Source of the DNA: Pullilachnospira sp963929535
GTDB lineage: Bacteria > Bacillota > Clostridia > Lachnospirales > Lachnospiraceae
DNA: 64,000 nt
NCBI GenBank assembly: GCA_963929535.1
Contig: CAWVIZ010000010.1
Location: 248,001 to 312,000 of the forward strand
Reading direction: 5' to 3'
Shown: piece after piece, positions 34,538 through 43,137 of the stretch
How the letters are laid out: the number at the start of each line of letters is the position of its first letter
Numbering within the stretch: position 1 is the stretch's first letter
Translations under genes and position numbers: made by a program
Notes under the pieces: generated by a model
Seen by the model: the letters and a program-made list of their open reading frames with translations, nothing else
The model's database searches: none
Told to the model about the DNA's origin: nothing

Positions 34538-36253
34538 TTACGACCTGGCAAAATCGGATACGATCGCAAGGATCCTTTCCGCGGCATTCTCAGCAGGGAT
34601 CCTTTCCGAGAGGGACTTGTCCCTGGATGTGACTTCCAGAACCTGATCCTTCAGATTTCTGGGACTTACCACCACACGGATGGGCACACCCAGCAGATCC
34701 GCGTCGGAGAACATGACTCCGGCCCGCACGGAACGGTCATCGTAGATCACCTCCGCGCCGCGGCTGCTCAGCTCTTCATACAGTTTGTCCGCGTAGTCTC
34801 TTACCGAAGGGTCGTCCGACCGCACAGCGCACAGATGGATCTGCCAGGGGGCGATGGACATGGGCCAGATGGGACCGTAGTCATCGTGGGATGCTTCGCA
34901 TACGGCGGCAGCCAGACGTCCCACTCCGATGCCGTAGCAGCCCATCACGGGATACTGAGGATTTCCCTGGGGATCGATATAGGTCATGTTCATGGATTTT
35001 GTATATTTGGTACCCAGCTGGAAGATATTTCCCACCTCGATGCCCCGCTGTATGGTGATGGAAGGTCTGCCGCAGCAGGGACAGATACCGCCTTCCAGGA
35101 TCTTGGCAAAATCATGGTATACTGCCTGCGGAATATCCCGCGCCATATCCAGTCCTGTGTAATGATATTCCTCCCGGTTGGCGCCGCAGGAAAGGTTATT
35201 CAGGCCCTCCAGGGAACGGTCGTACAGTACGGTGAAATCGCCTTCCAGACCGTAAGGACCGATATATCCGGCGTGCAGGCCGCACTCCGGCGTGATCTGG
35301 GCGGGGCGGATCTCACAGCCCAGATAACTGGTGAGTTTCGTCTCGTTGACCTCCAGATCTCCTCTGATGAACAGCACCACATAGCCATCGTCATCGGCTT
35401 TCTGGTAGACCACTGCTTTGCAGGAGAGCTCCTGAGGACTGTGGAGGAAATCGCAGATCTCCTCGATGGTATGGATATTGGGTGTATAGACCAGCGTCAG
35501 AGGCTGGGAAGCTTCCTTCTCTTTGGCGGGCAGGATATTCTTGGCCGCTTCCATGTTGGAACGATAGCCGCACTCCGGACAGATGGCGATGGAATCCTCT
35601 CCGATGGGGGTCAGAAGCATGAATTCATGGGAAATACTTCCTCCCATCATGCCGGAGTCAGATGCCACGGAGATCACCTGGGGAACTCCGGCTCTGGCAA
35701 AAATCCTTTCATATGCCTTGTGACAGCGGTCATAGTAGCTTTCCAGATCCTCCTGGCTGGTATGGAAGGAATAGGCGTCCTTCATGGTAAATTCCCGGAC
35801 ACGGATCAGCCCGGCTCTGGGGCGGGCTTCATCCCGGAACTTGGTCTGGATCTGGTAGATCATAAAAGGATACCGGGTATAGCTCTGGCCGTACTCCCGT
35901 ACCAGATGAACGGCGGCCTCCTCGTGGGTCATACCCAGAACCATGGAACTGCCGTTTCTGTCCTGGAAGCGGAGCAGTTCCTTTCCCACACTTTCATACC
36001 GGCCGGATTCCTCCCACAAAGAAGCCGGCAGGACCACCGGGAACTGTACCTCCTGACCATCGATGGCGTCCATTTCCTCCCGGATGATCTGCTCGATCTT
36101 TCTGGTGATCCTTCTGAGGGGAAGATAAGAGGAATAAATGCCGTTGGCCACATATTTCATATAACCGCCCCGGACCATCAGCGCATGACTGTCCACCACG
36201 CAGTCCGCAGGCCTTTCTTTAAAACGTTCTCCTACAAGTTTTTCCAGTTTCAT
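34538..36253 (-). CDS. proS: prolyl-tRNA synthetase
   Basis: 571 residues, bacterial-type class II synthetase: motif 2 region TKFRDEARPRAGLIRVREFTMKDAYSFH, an inserted editing domain in the middle (EEICDFLHSPQELSCKAVVYQKADDDG), motif 3 GCYGIGVGRLAAAVCE, and the C-terminal anticodon-binding domain. Attaches proline to tRNA-Pro. A TTGACT-17-TATGTT promoter lies close upstream; the leader is only about 20 bases, so there is no T-box. GGAGGT precedes the ATG. Confidence 0.96.
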   Translation of the reverse strand: MKLEKLVGERFKERPADCVVDSHALMVRGGYMKYVANGIYSSYLPLRRITRKIEQIIREEMDAIDGQEVQFPVVLPASLWEESGRYESVGKELLRFQDRNGSSMVLGMTHEEAAVHLVREYGQSYTRYPFMIYQIQTKFRDEARPRAGLIRVREFTMKDAYSFHTSQEDLESYYDRCHKAYERIFARAGVPQVISVASDSGMMGGSISHEFMLLTPIGEDSIAICPECGYRSNMEAAKNILPAKEKEASQPLTLVYTPNIHTIEEICDFLHSPQELSCKAVVYQKADDDGYVVLFIRGDLEVNETKLTSYLGCEIRPAQITPECGLHAGYIGPYGLEGDFTVLYDRSLEGLNNLSCGANREEYHYTGLDMARDIPQAVYHDFAKILEGGICPCCGRPSITIQRGIEVGNIFQLGTKYTKSMNMTYIDPQGNPQYPVMGCYGIGVGRLAAAVCEASHDDYGPIWPMSIAPWQIHLCAVRSDDPSVRDYADKLYEELSSRGAEVIYDDRSVRAGVMFSDADLLGVPIRVVVSPRNLKDQVLEVTSRDKSLSERIPAENAAERILAIVSDFARS

Positions 36254-36277
36254 ACTATCATTACCTCCAATGGGGCT

Positions 36278-36306
36278 AACATAGCATAGGGGAAGGGAAA
36301 AGTCAA
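36278..36306 (-). promoter_or_regulatory. promoter of proS
   Basis: On the minus strand TTGACT (36301-36306), 17-base spacer, TATGTT (36278-36283), 25 bases before the proS start. Confidence 0.7.
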
Positions 36307-36333
36307 TATCATTTGCCTGTTGCGCAGGACCTT

Positions 36334-36480
36334 TCGTAACAGTTCAGCCTTCCGGCTTCACTGTTACAAATGCATGCACACAGGCTGCGCGAAACGCAGC
36401 CTGGCGCCCGCAGGTCTCGGGATCCCGCTGCAAATGCAGCGGGACACCTCGCGGGACAGTTGAAGGCTGAACTGTAACGA
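36334..36480. mobile_element. MITE-like element with 19-base terminal inverted repeats
   Basis: The ends TCGTAACAGTTCAGCCTTC (36334-36352) and GAAGGCTGAACTGTAACGA (36462-36480) are inverted repeats differing at one base. Inside are two perfect hairpins: CAGGCTGCG / CGCAGCCTG (36381-36403) and TCCCGCTGC / GCAGCGGGA (36423-36444). A CCTT direct duplication flanks both sides (36330-36333, 36481-36484). No coding capacity. Related end motifs occur at 2851, 9911 and 40918. It lies between the proS promoter and the GH88 gene. Confidence 0.7.
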
Positions 36481-36529
36481 CCTTTCTCTGTACTATAGTA
36501 AGGGTAAATGAGATAGGGGAGGAACAGCA

Positions 36530-37681
36530 ATGGAACAGAAGCGGGAACAGCTTTGGGCATCCTGGGCTCTGGAACGATTTCTGAAAAAAATGACGATCAT
36601 GCGGGAACGGGCATCCGGGAAAATTCCATATACCGCGAAAGGAGGAATTTACGATGACAATTCCACCCGGGCAGGGAAGGACGGCCTGGGCATCGGGTGG
36701 TGGACCAATGGCTTCTGGGCCGGTATGATGTGGCTTTTGTACCATGAAACGGGAGATGAGAGATATGCCCGGATCGCCCGTTTTTCCAGTGATGAGCTGG
36801 ACGCCTGCTTTGAGGAATTCTACGATCTGAACCACGATCTGGGATTTCTGTATCAATGTACGGCGGTGGCCGGTTACCGGCTGACCGGAACGGAAGCCGA
36901 CAGGCGGAGGGGGCTTCATGCGGCGAATCTGCTGGCAGGCCGATTCAACCCTGCGGGAAATTTTATCCGGGCCTGGAATAACTGGGGTGACGGCACGGAT
37001 ACAGCGGGATGGGCGATCATTGACTGTATGATGAACCTGAGTCTTCTGTACTGGGCCAGCCGGGAAATCTCGGATCCCCGGTTCCGTCAGATAGCCATGC
37101 GTCATGCGGACACAGCCATGACTGCATTTGTCCGCCCGGATGGTTCTGTCCGCCACATTGTGGCCTTTGACCCGGAAACAGGAGAAATACTGGGGTCCCT
37201 GGGCGGCCAGGGATATGGGGAGGGATCCGCCTGGAGTCGGGGACAGGCATGGGGAATCTACGGATTCGCGATCAGTTTCAGACATACGGGCAGGGTGGAA
37301 TATTTGGATACGGCCAAACGGATCGCTCACTTCTTTATCGCCAATATTCCGGAGGACGGACGGATCCCTTCGGATTTCCGGGCTCCCGTGGCGCCGTTTT
37401 ATGAAGATGCATCTGCTGCTGCCATTGCCGCCTGCGGGCTGCTGGAGATTGCCGGGGCAGTGCCCGGACTGGAAGCGGAACTTTACCGGAAGGCCGCTGT
37501 GAAGCTTTTGAAGACTCTTGAGGAGAAGGACTGCGATTATGATCCGAAAACCGATGGGATACTCAGAAACTGTACGGCTGCTTACCATGACAGGGAGCAT
37601 GAGTTCCATATGGTATATGGTGACTACTTTTATCTGGAAGCGCTGCTGAAGCTGAGGGGCAGCAGCTTCTGTATGTGGTAG
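36530..37681 (+). CDS. glycoside hydrolase family 88 (unsaturated glucuronyl hydrolase type)
   Basis: 383 residues, (alpha/alpha)6 barrel. Landmarks: GWWTNGFWAGMMWLLYHETGD, catalytic Asp in DLNHDLGFLYQC, ADTAGWAIIDCMMN-type DTAGWAIIDCMMNLSLLYWAS, GYGEGSAWSRGQAWGIYGFAI, and APFYEDASAAAIAACGLLE. The family removes the unsaturated uronic acid from oligosaccharides made by polysaccharide lyases (glycosaminoglycans, gellan, rhamnogalacturonan relatives). No signal peptide, so cytosolic. GGGGAGGAACAG precedes the ATG. It stands alone; no lyase is in the window. Confidence 0.92.
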   Translation: MEQKREQLWASWALERFLKKMTIMRERASGKIPYTAKGGIYDDNSTRAGKDGLGIGWWTNGFWAGMMWLLYHETGDERYARIARFSSDELDACFEEFYDLNHDLGFLYQCTAVAGYRLTGTEADRRRGLHAANLLAGRFNPAGNFIRAWNNWGDGTDTAGWAIIDCMMNLSLLYWASREISDPRFRQIAMRHADTAMTAFVRPDGSVRHIVAFDPETGEILGSLGGQGYGEGSAWSRGQAWGIYGFAISFRHTGRVEYLDTAKRIAHFFIANIPEDGRIPSDFRAPVAPFYEDASAAAIAACGLLEIAGAVPGLEAELYRKAAVKLLKTLEEKDCDYDPKTDGILRNCTAAYHDREHEFHMVYGDYFYLEALLKLRGSSFCMW

Positions 37682-37728
37682 CAGTCACCCATCCACAACT
37701 ATGCCAACCGAAAAAATAAAAAAAGTGA

Positions 37729-37756
37729 TTGATTTTTTCAGAAATTCATGTATAAT
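37729..37756 (+). promoter_or_regulatory. promoter of the tRNA-Thr gene
   Basis: TTGATT (37729-37734), 16 bases, TATAAT (37751-37756), about 24 bases ahead of the tRNA. Confidence 0.7.
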
Positions 37757-37779
37757 ATAATTTGTGCCGAAAAGCACAG

Positions 37780-37852
37780 GCTGGAATAGCTCAGTCGGTA
37801 GAGCACTTCACTCGTAATGAAGGGGTCGAGAGTTCAAGTCTCTTTTCCAGCT
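37780..37852 (+). tRNA. tRNA-Thr (anticodon CGT)
   Basis: Acceptor GCTGGAA pairs with TTCCAGC; D arm AGCTCAGTCGGTAGAGCA; anticodon stem CTTCA/TGAAG around the loop CTCGTAA; T arm GAGAGTTCAAGTCTCTT. The 3' CCA is not encoded. A terminator follows. Confidence 0.96.
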
Positions 37853-37859
37853 TTATACG

Positions 37860-37891
37860 GACCGCAGATTCTTATGAGTCTGCGGTCTTTT
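37860..37891 (+). terminator. terminator of tRNA-Thr
   Basis: GACCGCAGA (37860-37868) and TCTGCGGTC (37879-37887) then TTTT. The stretch from here to 38156 contains the ROK promoter and a short open frame ending near 38160 that I do not recognise. Confidence 0.8.
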
Positions 37892-38022
37892 GGTATACGG
37901 CAAACCTGATAAAGGCCGGTGGTGGCCGGAGCATCAGGGCGGCAGTCCGGTTTCACAGGTGCCTGTCCGGCGTTTGGCTGCTGCAGATATTTCCGGGACA
38001 GACATTTTCATGGCCGATGGAT

Positions 38023-38051
38023 TTGCGGGATTGCACCGCAGATGGTATACT
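38023..38051 (+). promoter_or_regulatory. promoter of the ROK regulator gene
   Basis: TTGCGG (38023-38028), 17 bases, TATACT (38046-38051), about 105 bases before the start. Confidence 0.45.
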
Positions 38052-38156
38052 GACTTTATCAGGCGCTGCGGGCAGCGGTTCGGCTCTTTCCGACTATATG
38101 GCGGCAGGAAAGCCGGTGTCCGGACTGCTGGAATATCATCATATTGGGAGGAATCT

Positions 38157-39284
38157 ATGAAGCGGGAAACCAATATCCATCTGGATCTGAAAGCGGAAAA
38201 TCGAAACAGGGTATTTCACCGGATCCGGGAAGCCGGAGCCATCTCAAGTCCGGATCTTTCCTATGAACTGCAGCTGAGCCGGCCTACCGTCAAGCAGAAT
38301 CTGGACGAGCTGTCCCGGCTGGGATATATCTATGAGAGCGGTTCCCAGGGCCATACCGGAGGCCGGAGAGCAAGAACGTATTCTGTGGATGCTTCCTGCA
38401 GAAGCGCTGTGGGGATCGATCTCACCAGAAATCATATTATGGTGACAGCGGCGGATCTGTGCGGAAATCTTATCTATGAGAAGCGGGTAAGAGCCGCTTT
38501 TTCCCTGGAAGAAGATTACCGGAAGCTTCTGGGAGAGCTGGTCCGGGAGGCGGTATCTGCTGTCAGGACACCGCCGGAAAGGATCCTGGGAGTGGGTATT
38601 GCCGTGCCGGGTCTGATCACGGAGGACCATCAGACGGTATCCTACGGAAAGATCCTGGATTTTACCGGAGCCACGGCAGCCCTGCTGGGAAGTCATATCC
38701 CCTGGCCCTGCCGTCTGTACAATGACGCGGATGCCGGAGGATATGCGGAGATTTCCAGGAGCAGGGGACTGCGGGATGGATTTTACATCAGTCTCAGCAA
38801 CAATATCGGAGGAGCGATTCTGATCGATCACAAGGTGTACAAGGGAGAGGGTTCCAGGAGCGGAGAGATCGGGCATATGACCCTGGTACCGGGAGGAAAG
38901 CCGTGCTACTGTGGGAAAAAGGGATGCTTTGAGACGTACTGCAACGCTTCCCTGCTGTCCGCCCACACCCAGGGGGATCTGGAGCTGTTCTTTCAGAAGG
39001 TGGAGGAACAGGACCCCAAGTGCTGCCGGATCTGGGAGGAGTATCTGGAAAATCTGGCAATAGCGGTAAACAATGTACGGATGCTGTTTGACTGTAAAGT
39101 GATCCTGGGAGGATATGTGGGAGCCTATATGGAGCCTTATATGGAACGGCTGAAATCGCTGGCTGTTTGCCGGAATCCCTTTGAGGATCAGGCGGATTAT
39201 CTGATAGCCTGCCGGGTAAAAAAGGAGGCCCTGGCGCTGGGGGCAGCCCTTCCGTTCATCCATGAATTCTGGAGGGAGATCTGA
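38157..39284 (+). CDS. ROK family transcriptional regulator (NagC/XylR type)
   Basis: 375 residues from ATG 38157 (GGGAGGAA upstream). N-terminal winged helix: NRNRVFHRIREAGAISSPDLSYELQLSRPTVKQNLDELSRLGYIYE. The ROK sugar-binding body follows, with VGIAVPGLI, a zinc site CYCGKKGCFETYC, and EIGHM. The phosphate-loop start reads GIDLTRNH rather than DxGGT, consistent with a regulator rather than a kinase. It lies just upstream of a polyol-type dehydrogenase gene and near GH88; it probably represses local sugar genes and is released by an unknown sugar. Confidence 0.9.
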   Translation: MKRETNIHLDLKAENRNRVFHRIREAGAISSPDLSYELQLSRPTVKQNLDELSRLGYIYESGSQGHTGGRRARTYSVDASCRSAVGIDLTRNHIMVTAADLCGNLIYEKRVRAAFSLEEDYRKLLGELVREAVSAVRTPPERILGVGIAVPGLITEDHQTVSYGKILDFTGATAALLGSHIPWPCRLYNDADAGGYAEISRSRGLRDGFYISLSNNIGGAILIDHKVYKGEGSRSGEIGHMTLVPGGKPCYCGKKGCFETYCNASLLSAHTQGDLELFFQKVEEQDPKCCRIWEEYLENLAIAVNNVRMLFDCKVILGGYVGAYMEPYMERLKSLAVCRNPFEDQADYLIACRVKKEALALGAALPFIHEFWREI

Positions 39285-39362
39285 GGCGGCTTATCAGGAT
39301 CGAAACAGAACTGCCTGCCGGAGACGCCGGTATTCTGATGGAAACGATATAGAAAATTTATG

Positions 39363-39391
39363 TTGACGAGTGAACAGGGAGTGGTTATAAT
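39363..39391 (+). promoter_or_regulatory. promoter of the dehydrogenase gene
   Basis: TTGACG (39363-39368), 17 bases, TATAAT (39386-39391). Downstream GATTAACAAAACAAAATTACG is AT-rich and may include an operator for the neighbouring ROK protein. Confidence 0.65.
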
Positions 39392-39449
39392 CTATTATGT
39401 AAAACTGATTAACAAAACAAAATTACGTTATGAAGGGAGAGGGTAAAAA

Positions 39450-40526
39450 ATGGGAGAACTGCCAAAAACCATGAAAGCTTTGGTGGCTTACGGGTTGGGG
39501 GATTACCGGCTGGAACAGGATTATCCTGTGCCGGAGTGCGGTCCTGATGATATTCTTATCAGGACGGAGGCCTGCGGTATCTGTGCCGGGGATCTGAAAT
39601 GCATGCACGGGGCTGCCATGTTCTGGGGGGATGAGGTGCAGCCCAGATATGTGGAAACGCCGTTTATTCCAGGACATGAATTCCTGGGACATATTGCGGC
39701 AATGGGGGAGAATGTCAGGGGATTTTCACTGGGAGAGCGGATCACGGCGGACCAGATCGTTCCCTGTGGGGAGTGCCGCTTCTGCAAGACAGGCCGTTAC
39801 TGGATGTGCCAGCCTCATGCCATTTTTGGATTTCAGAGTGGGAATAACGGGGGTATGGCGGAATATGTCCGCTATCCGAAAACTGCGGTGATCTCCCGGG
39901 TTCCGGAGGAGATGCCCCTTGAGCAGGCCCTGCTGATCGAACCTTACGGCTGTTCCAAGCATGCAGTGGACCGGGCACAGATCGGGAGTGAGGATGTGGT
40001 GGTGATCTCCGGCGCCGGAACCCTGGGGCTGGGGATGATCACCTATGCCAGAATGAGGAACCCCTCTTTGCTGATTGCGCTGGATCTGGCGGATAACCGT
40101 CTGGAAAAAGCAAAGGAGTTCGGCGCGGATCTGGTGATGAATCCCGCAAAAGAGGATGCAGTGAAAAAGGTGATGGAGCTGACAGACGGTTATGGGTGCG
40201 ATATCTACATCGAGGCTACCGGCCATCCCTCCAGCGTGCAGCAGGGGCTGAATATGATCCGGAAGCTGGGCCGCTTTGTGGAATTCAGTGTGTTCGGTCA
40301 GCCGGCCACCATTGACTGGTCCATCATCGGGGACCGGAAGGAACTGGATGTGCTGGGATCTCATCTGAGTCCGTACTGCTATCCGTTTGTGATCAAAAAT
40401 ATTGAAAACGGCAGCCTGAAAACAGACGGTGTGGTATCCCGTATGTTTCCCATAGAAGAGTGGGAGAAGGCTTTCGAGCATGCTTCCGGAAAATATGGAG
40501 ATTTCAAAGTTGCGATAAAATTTTAA
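39450..40526 (+). CDS. zinc-dependent medium-chain dehydrogenase (polyol/threitol type)
   Basis: 358 residues. Catalytic zinc ligands in EACGICAGDLKC and PGHEFLGHI; structural zinc Cys set CGECRFCKTGRYWMC; NAD site GAGTLGLG. The MHGAAMFWGDEVQPRYVETP insertion after the first Cys is seen in the erythritol/L-threitol dehydrogenase group as I recall it. Oxidises a sugar alcohol or related hydroxyl compound with NAD. The preceding ROK gene and a strong own promoter suggest a regulated catabolic step. GGGAGAGGG precedes the ATG. Confidence 0.85.
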   Translation: MGELPKTMKALVAYGLGDYRLEQDYPVPECGPDDILIRTEACGICAGDLKCMHGAAMFWGDEVQPRYVETPFIPGHEFLGHIAAMGENVRGFSLGERITADQIVPCGECRFCKTGRYWMCQPHAIFGFQSGNNGGMAEYVRYPKTAVISRVPEEMPLEQALLIEPYGCSKHAVDRAQIGSEDVVVISGAGTLGLGMITYARMRNPSLLIALDLADNRLEKAKEFGADLVMNPAKEDAVKKVMELTDGYGCDIYIEATGHPSSVQQGLNMIRKLGRFVEFSVFGQPATIDWSIIGDRKELDVLGSHLSPYCYPFVIKNIENGSLKTDGVVSRMFPIEEWEKAFEHASGKYGDFKVAIKF

Positions 40527-40539
40527 AGAACTTTTATCA

Positions 40540-40641
40540 GTACCGGGACAGTCCGGCAGCCGTGTCGGCAGTCCCGGTACGATAATCATATAAAAAGTCA
40601 TTGGGAATGGTCAGTGCCAGGCTATTCCGGATGACTTTTTT
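40540..40641 (+). terminator. two consecutive terminator hairpins after the dehydrogenase gene
   Basis: First: GTACCGGGAC (40540-40549) with GTCCCGGTAC (40571-40580). Second: AAAAAGTCAT (40592-40601) with ATGACTTTTTT (40631-40641), ending in a T run. Confidence 0.7.
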
Positions 40642-40649
40642 ATTTCCGC

Positions 40650-40800
40650 GGACAACGAGCCAAGCGGGCATGCTGCCATGTCCGTTTAGCGGCACACGGT
40701 TAGCGCCGACCGCAGCGAAACGAAGACCAAATACCCCGCAGCTCTGCTGCGCTGCAAGTTTAATGCCCCGTAGCTTATTGCGGGGTCTTTGACTACTGTG
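40650..40800 (+). repeat. probable dispersed intergenic repeat
   Basis: GC-rich block with GGGCATGCTGCCATGTCC, ACGGTTAGCGCCGACCGCAG and a hairpin-forming CCCCGCAGCTCTGCTGC, then GCGGGGTCTTTGACTA. A related GCGGGGTCTATGACT occurs near 46514. The open frames on both strands look like translated repeat, not protein. From here to the IS at 40948 the only other recognisable item is AAGGCTGAACTGTCA (40918), a MITE-end variant. Confidence 0.45.
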
Positions 40801-40947
40801 AACATGAACTTCCGGGCAGCCAAAAAAGCGCAGATTGCCCCTATACAAACTTTACTGCCTTTTTGAACTTAACGGAAAGTCTTGCAGACCTGCCGCCAGG
40901 ACGCTGTATGCCAGTGGAAGGCTGAACTGTCATGAAATTATAAAAAA

Positions 40948-42533
40948 CTAAGACTTCCCATACCTGAAATGGGCTTCGCTCCTTGAAAATTCAATATTTC
41001 AGCTGACAAAATAGTGATTTATGCCCCTATAGCCTCAGGATGGAGTGCGTTACGCAGATATTTCGGCAGTCTTGCTTCAAAATCAGCAGTAAAAGCTGTC
41101 AATTGCTCATCGCTGAGTTTTAAGATTTCCTGAAGGCTTGCCATCAAGGCATCCATTAGGATGCCAAGTGATCTATGGAAAGTAATGTCCGCCATTTCAT
41201 CAACTAGGAAAAAGAACAATTCGCCAAGCGTCCTCTGATCTTCATTTTGGCGCTGTTCCATTGCGAGTAACATGTATCTGGTAAACACGATAGCTACGTG
41301 AGCTGTCAGTGCATCATAGGATAAGCTGCGGCATTCTCCAATCAGATTCAGCATAGATTTGCAGGTCTTGAAGAAAACCTCAATCTGCCAGCGCTTTCCA
41401 TAAACACGGATAATCTCTTCTTCGGAAAGGGTCGTATCTGTACAGATAAAAGCAAGCCAGTCCTTGCGATTTGCTTTATTCCTTACGCAAACGATTTTCG
41501 CCGGAATAGGATTCTCTTTTCCTACCATGACGTCAACAGAAAGCAGATACTTTGATCTGCCACGGCGTTTTTTGTTCCTGGAATAGATCTCTTTGATATT
41601 CAGCTGTTCACCACAGTATGAATACTTGATGCGGCTGCTTTTCTTGAGCATAGCAATCACATCCATCCCCTTTGAATGGATGGCTGTGATCTGTGCCGGG
41701 TTGGAAAACCAGGAATCAAAAAGGACATAATCAGCCTTTAGTCCTGCACTGAGAGCAGTATCCAACAAGGCCATCATTGCTTCAGGTGCTTTTGTCTGGG
41801 CAAGCTTGCGCCTTTTTCCTGCAATGGTTCTGTTATCAAAGTTCTTTACCGGACCGATAATATTTGCTTCTTTTGCAGATGCTAACAGACAGCTGTTTAC
41901 CGGGATCAGTGTATTTCCGTCACTCCAGCTTAATGTAAGCATCCGAAACCCTTTTTTGAAATGCATATCGGTGTGGTCGAATACTTTTGATCCCAGTTCT
42001 GTTTTCTTGCAGCTGGTTCGACTAAAAAGGCTGTCATCAACAATGAACACATTTTTCCTGCTATCGTCCGTTAGATCTTTGAGATCATTATTGACGATAT
42101 CAGCAGCCAGAAGAGAAGTAAAACGGAGCCAGTTTGTTTTTGCCGAATTTAGGAACCGATAAAAAGTGTTCTTTGAAAAATCTTCCTTAAAAGAGCCAGT
42201 TCGTTGCTGCATATACATGCTTCTTCCGACAAAAATGTTGCTGAGCTTGTAGCGGAGCAGAGAAACAGGTGAAACACCTTTTTCTTTCATCCCATTGCAT
42301 TTGGCGAGAAGCTTGCCGACATGATGCCTGGAAAAAAATCTCTGAACACAATCAATTAACTCGTTCTCATCGCAATAGTTTTGTGGTATACTGGACATGG
42401 CATAAATCTCCTTTGTATAGATGGTTTTTCGTCAATTCCATTATACCAAACGGGACAGGTTTATGCCTTTTTTATTGGCTGAAATATTGAATTTTCAAGG
42501 TTCAACACACCGTATTGGTGTGGGAAGTTTTAG
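40948..42533 (-). mobile_element. complete IS4-family insertion sequence with 7-base target duplication
   Basis: Outermost ends CTAAGACTTCCCA (40948) and, inverted, CTAAAACTTCCCA (to 42533). A second perfect 23-base inverted repeat starting CCTTGAAAATTC lies further in (40981-41003 and 42478-42500). Between the two repeats at each end there is a small hairpin (CCCAT..ATGGG; CACACC..GGTGTG). TAAAAAA is duplicated at 40941-40947 and 42534-42540. One transposase gene inside. It sits just upstream of the MarR promoter. Confidence 0.8.
41019..42398 (-). CDS. IS4-family transposase
   Basis: 459 residues. DDE catalytic residues visible: Asp in FIVDDSLFSRTS, Asp in VLFDSWFSNPA, and Glu in YGKRWQIEVFFKTCK, which matches the IS4 signature Y-(2)-R-(3)-E-(6)-K exactly. 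Full length with no frameshift, so probably active. Its AT-richer codon use differs from neighbouring chromosomal genes, as expected for a transferred element. Confidence 0.95.
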   Translation of the reverse strand: MSSIPQNYCDENELIDCVQRFFSRHHVGKLLAKCNGMKEKGVSPVSLLRYKLSNIFVGRSMYMQQRTGSFKEDFSKNTFYRFLNSAKTNWLRFTSLLAADIVNNDLKDLTDDSRKNVFIVDDSLFSRTSCKKTELGSKVFDHTDMHFKKGFRMLTLSWSDGNTLIPVNSCLLASAKEANIIGPVKNFDNRTIAGKRRKLAQTKAPEAMMALLDTALSAGLKADYVLFDSWFSNPAQITAIHSKGMDVIAMLKKSSRIKYSYCGEQLNIKEIYSRNKKRRGRSKYLLSVDVMVGKENPIPAKIVCVRNKANRKDWLAFICTDTTLSEEEIIRVYGKRWQIEVFFKTCKSMLNLIGECRSLSYDALTAHVAIVFTRYMLLAMEQRQNEDQRTLGELFFFLVDEMADITFHRSLGILMDALMASLQEILKLSDEQLTAFTADFEARLPKYLRNALHPEAIGA

Positions 42534-42564
42534 TAAAAAAAATATAAAAGAGAGAATATGCATA

Positions 42565-42625
42565 TTGACAGTCTCAGCAGGCGCGATATAATGGTTAGCG
42601 AAAATAATAGTTATAAATATAACTA
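42565..42625 (+). promoter_or_regulatory. promoter and palindromic operator of the marR-MATE operon
   Basis: TTGACA (42565-42570), 16 bases, TATAAT (42587-42592). Sixteen bases on lies TAGTTATA-AA-TATAACTA (42608-42625), arms of eight bases, the usual size and place for a MarR autoregulatory site. Confidence 0.75.
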
Positions 42626-42648
42626 ATTGTTGGGAAAGGGAGGAAAAG

Positions 42649-43137
42649 ATGGGTCATACAACAGAATTTTTGGGGAATCTGCGGGAGATTATCCGGATGC
42701 ACGAGAGTATGCTCAGGGAAATTTGCCGGGATTATCAGATGACCCTGACGGAAGCCGTTGTGATCAGCTTCCTGCACAATAATCCGGGCAAGGATACGGC
42801 GGCAGATATTGTGGAATTAAGAAGACTGCAGAAAAGTAATGTTTCCATAGCGGTGGAAGCGCTGCATCAGAGGGGGATGCTGGACCGGCTGCAGGACAAA
42901 GAAGACAGAAGGAAGATCCATTTGTCTCTGACCGGAGAGGCAAAGCCTGTGGTGGAGGCTGTGGACCGGCTGCAGGAGGAATTCCGCAGTGTGATCTTTC
43001 AGGGAATTTCCATGGATGAGATGGAATGCTTTAACCGGATCAACAGGAAAATCAGAGAGAATATCCAGCTTGCGAAGAAGGGAGAGAAGGAACATGGATC
43101 AGGACAAAGATTTTCTGGGGAAGGAACCAATCGGTAA
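42649..43137 (+). CDS. MarR family transcriptional regulator
   Basis: 162 residues. Winged-helix core: MTLTEAVVISFLHNNPGKDTAADIVELRRLQKSNVSIAVEALHQRGMLDRLQDKEDRRKIHLSLTGEA, with the DRRKIHLSLT wing typical of MarR. Probably represses itself and the MATE exporter gene, which it overlaps by 44 bases. GGGAGG precedes the ATG. Confidence 0.92.
   Translation: MGHTTEFLGNLREIIRMHESMLREICRDYQMTLTEAVVISFLHNNPGKDTAADIVELRRLQKSNVSIAVEALHQRGMLDRLQDKEDRRKIHLSLTGEAKPVVEAVDRLQEEFRSVIFQGISMDEMECFNRINRKIRENIQLAKKGEKEHGSGQRFSGEGTNR

Noticed and set aside
34493..36289. 598-codon plus-strand ORF opposite proS
   Set aside because: It is the antisense shadow of a clear proS; the translation is His/Gly rich with no recognisable domain.
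36254..36310. T-box leader for proS
   Set aside because: The promoter leaves only about 20 bases of leader; there is no room for a specifier stem, T-box bulge or terminator.
37892..38156. Upstream extension of the ROK gene to 37890
   Set aside because: It would start within the tRNA terminator and include the promoter; ATG 38157 has a strong ribosome site and the conserved N-terminus.
40537..40848. Minus-strand ORF of 103 codons in the intergenic repeat before the IS
   Set aside because: It crosses two terminators and encodes translated repeat sequence.
42399..42480. Second gene (accessory ORF) inside the IS
   Set aside because: Only one transposase frame is supported; the other frames are short and antisense.
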